Source: SAR116 cluster bacterium (GTDB taxonomy: Bacteria > Pseudomonadota > Alphaproteobacteria > Puniceispirillales > Puniceispirillaceae). Taken from it: a DNA stretch of 8,020 bases. Where the stretch lies: assembly GCA_002700485.1 (NCBI GenBank), contig PADU01000002.1, positions 1 to 8,020 on the forward strand, written 5' to 3'. The notes under the pieces were generated by a model. The model saw only the letters and a list, made by a program, of their open reading frames with translations. It did no database searches and was not told the DNA's origin. Positions 5,814 to 8,020 of this stretch are shown in pieces (the first letter of the stretch is position 1; every line of letters starts with the position of its first letter). The position numbers were made by a program, and so were the translations under genes.

Positions 5814-8020
5814 CACTGAGTCAATTAAAGTTTGAAAAAGTTCACGTGCCGTCTGTAGAATTCTTGAGGACGCTTGGTATGCCTGCTGAAATTCTATGAG
5901 AGCAGCCGCTTGACTATCTAGATTTACGCCAGAGAATTGAGCTTCCGCTTCCTCACTTGCTTCACGCATAGCTTCAGCAGCCTCTACGTTAAGTTTGCCG
6001 GATTTCACCTGGGAACCGACCTTGGAAACGAGGTTTGAAAATATTTGCTGGAAGCCACCCTTTCCATTTTTTTCCCGTTGAAGTTCCAAGACCGATGAAA
6101 TATTTCGATTATCACCCACGCCGCCTGAGTTAGCCGAAAAGTTAAATGTGTCGCCTTTCACAGCCCTTCCGTCAATTTTAAATAGAAATCCCATGGCCTC
6201 AGCGGCACCCGCTGTATCCAGTTGACGTGTGGCAATGGAGTGTCCTGTGGCTTTATCTAAAATATCAATAACGTTCCCTGCGTCATTGGTTACGTTTATA
6301 GTGAGCTCCGGTGTTATTTCCTCAAATAACGGTGGATTGCTATCAAAGTTAGCAGCAATTTTTCTAGCACCACCACCACTAACAATTACTATAAGTTCTT
6401 CCGGCGGTAAGTTTGTCAAAGTGAAGTTTTCGGATGCTAAACTAGACATGCCCGATGCCGATACATCTAAAACTTGGCCTCCTGTACTCTCAAGTAATAG
6501 GTTTTCGTCTTCCACATAAGCCAAAATACTTGCAGTTTTAAGACCTACTGTTTCTGCATCATTATTATTTTCAAAGGTTAGAGCGGTACTGTCTCCCGTT
6601 ATCGTAATTTGTAAGTGGCCTTGCCCGCCTCCATCATCGACCCAGAGCAATTCAGTATTAGCAATAGACGCATTATCGGAGTACGGTGTTGCTGCTGTGA
6701 CTGTTATATTTTGAGCAACTCCATTAACCTCTATAGGAAAAGTACCATTGGCCCCTGTAGAATTGACGCTTCGGCCTATTATAGTTTTCGTAACAGTCGC
6801 TGGTGTCATCCCGAAAAGCGTGGCAGCGTCACTATTCCCAGAAATTGTTGTTGGCACAGAGAATTGAGCACCGGTTAAAACACCGTCGGAGGCTGCTACT
6901 TTTAATACAAAATCGTTACCAGAAGCTTCAAAAAAAGCTGATACGCGGTCCTTTTCTCCACCCGTTACGACAACTTCTTCGTTCACCATCGTGAGTAAAT
7001 AGTTCTGCCCATTAAATGAAATTGTGAGCGTAGAGCCATCTTCAGGTATTGAACTTACAGATACCCCTTTGATGGACGAAATTGGAGCAGCTGATCGCAG
7101 CGAATTAGCAATCGACTTTGTTAGTGCTGATTTAGTTTGTTCTTTTAAAGATGAGCTTGAAACAGATGCGGAGAAAGCAGTTCCAGCACTTGAAAGACTG
7201 GGATCAATCAAATTTACATCTAAACCATAAGTGGCCGCTGATGCTGATGCCGCAAGTCCCTGGGTATCTCCCGCATTAAAATCAATTTGTTCATTTATAT
7301 TAAAGCTTAAAGTTTGTTTCTCACCAGTAGAGGTTACAATCTGATTTATCAACCCTTCATTTAAAGGGTCAGCTGATGCAGTATTTGTACCACCTCCCGT
7401 TATTACCGAGGTAAATGCAGCAGCTGCCTCCAATTCGAGGCTTCCTCCAAATCGCCCTGCATCAATCAGTTTTATTTGATGAAAACTAAGAGCATGGCTA
7501 TTTGCTGTTTCTAAACCTCCGGCAGTTAGCGTGACATCTACGCCAGTAGCGTTATCAGTGGCTAGCTTGAAGGCACCAGTTTCTTCATCAATGGATTTGA
7601 CATAATAGATCGTACCAGTGATGGTGCCGGAATTTGTATCCGACAGAGCTGATTGGGTCAAACCAGTGGTTGTTTCTGCTGCGTCTATACTGGTCAAGAT
7701 TAGTGTGTCACCCACCTTTAGGCCGTGGTTTGAGCCAGCCGCTATCGTCCCATCTAAGGCCATTTGACCTGCATTTACCGTAATAGCAGCGTCTAAACCA
7801 TCATTATTTTGCCTCAAGAAAGAGCCTAAGGTTATGGGGTCACTTTCAGTTCTAGCATGCATTAAAGCATCATTATTACCAATTGGATTAGAATTTTTTG
7901 TGATAAAACGGGTCTTCATTGTAAGACCGCTCGATGATGAATAAGAAGATAATGAAATATCCTCTCCATCTACACTCTCTATAACTATTCTTGTTTTATC
8001 TTGCGAAAGAAAAACATTGA
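5811..8020 (-). CDS. flgK: Flagellar hook-filament junction protein FlgK (HAP1), 5' end outside the window
   Basis: FlgK joins hook to filament below FlgL. The C-terminal part is diagnostic: FNFSANSGGVGDNRNISSVL (near 6140-6080) and SGVNLDSQAAALIEFQQAYQ, followed by ASSRILQTARELFQTLIDSV at the very end. An ATG at 7919 is not the true start. The frame stays open to base 8020, reading NVFLSQDKTRIVIESVDGED in the upstream part. The conserved FlgK N-terminus (S.L..A.SGL.A.Q....S.NIAN) is absent and must lie beyond the window. 735 residues are visible, already well above the roughly 550 aa of enterobacterial FlgK, so the full protein may exceed 1,000 aa. The bulk is a Ser/Thr/Gly/Asn-rich, beta-rich insertion of probable surface domains. 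Near 7787-7470 it contains the NHGLKVGD...GTIYYVKSIDEETGAFKLA module that is also found twice in the large flagellin. It lies 8 bases before flgL and is probably in one operon with it. Confidence 0.93.
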   Translation of the reverse strand, partial: NVFLSQDKTRIVIESVDGEDISLSSYSSSSGLTMKTRFITKNSNPIGNNDALMHARTESDPITLGSFLRQNNDGLDAAITVNAGQMALDGTIAAGSNHGLKVGDTLILTSIDAAETTTGLTQSALSDTNSGTITGTIYYVKSIDEETGAFKLATDNATGVDVTLTAGGLETANSHALSFHQIKLIDAGRFGGSLELEAAAAFTSVITGGGTNTASADPLNEGLINQIVTSTGEKQTLSFNINEQIDFNAGDTQGLAASASAATYGLDVNLIDPSLSSAGTAFSASVSSSSLKEQTKSALTKSIANSLRSAAPISSIKGVSVSSIPEDGSTLTISFNGQNYLLTMVNEEVVVTGGEKDRVSAFFEASGNDFVLKVAASDGVLTGAQFSVPTTISGNSDAATLFGMTPATVTKTIIGRSVNSTGANGTFPIEVNGVAQNITVTAATPYSDNASIANTELLWVDDGGGQGHLQITITGDSTALTFENNNDAETVGLKTASILAYVEDENLLLESTGGQVLDVSASGMSSLASENFTLTNLPPEELIVIVSGGGARKIAANFDSNPPLFEEITPELTINVTNDAGNVIDILDKATGHSIATRQLDTAGAAEAMGFLFKIDGRAVKGDTFNFSANSGGVGDNRNISSVLELQREKNGKGGFQQIFSNLVSKVGSQVKSGKLNVEAAEAMREASEEAEAQFSGVNLDSQAAALIEFQQAYQASSRILQTARELFQTLIDSV

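Noticed and set aside
7917..7919. ATG as the start of flgK
   Set aside because: The frame remains open to the window edge with plausible FlgK-like sequence, and the conserved FlgK N-terminus is missing, so this Met is internal.

Overview
This 8,020-base window is a flagellar filament locus from a motile, fairly AT-rich bacterium. The sequence has intact flagellin and hook-filament junction genes and promoter motifs matching both sigma-54 and sigma-28 (FliA). This points to a Gram-negative, probably a proteobacterium. I cannot name the genus. A marine or aquatic lineage is only a guess, based on oversized, module-rich surface proteins.

The window holds two convergent blocks. The plus-strand block (1-2227) contains the 3' part of a short flagellin gene (1-711) and a strong intrinsic terminator (754-793). 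A FliA-type promoter (793-819) then drives a second complete short flagellin gene (849-1697, 282 aa). After that come a 136-base leader with a possible H-type RNA pseudoknot (1719-1779), an AT-rich 48-codon gene of unknown function (1834-1980), and the decayed 3' end of a further flagellin (core 2141-2224). A hairpin terminator at 2062-2106 precedes that core and seems to sit inside the relic.

The minus-strand block (2313-8020, read right to left) contains flgK (5' end beyond the window), flgL 8 bases later, and then a 714-aa flagellin with a very large central insertion. The 58-base flgL-flagellin gap contains a near-consensus sigma-54 promoter (4491-4508), so the large flagellin can be transcribed independently of flgKL.

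The genes form one structural system. FlgK and FlgL make the hook-filament junction, and the three flagellins are filament subunits. The large flagellin (sigma-54 type promoter) and the short flagellin 2 (sigma-28 type promoter) appear to belong to different tiers of the flagellar hierarchy.

The most notable observation is that the minus-strand proteins are all enlarged by surface modules. A beta-rich 'HGL..GD...GL..G..Y.V' module occurs twice in the large flagellin and once in FlgK. One flagellin copy carries a DxDGDGxxD calcium-loop motif. A flagellin-IN-like motif is shared by the large flagellin and FlgL.
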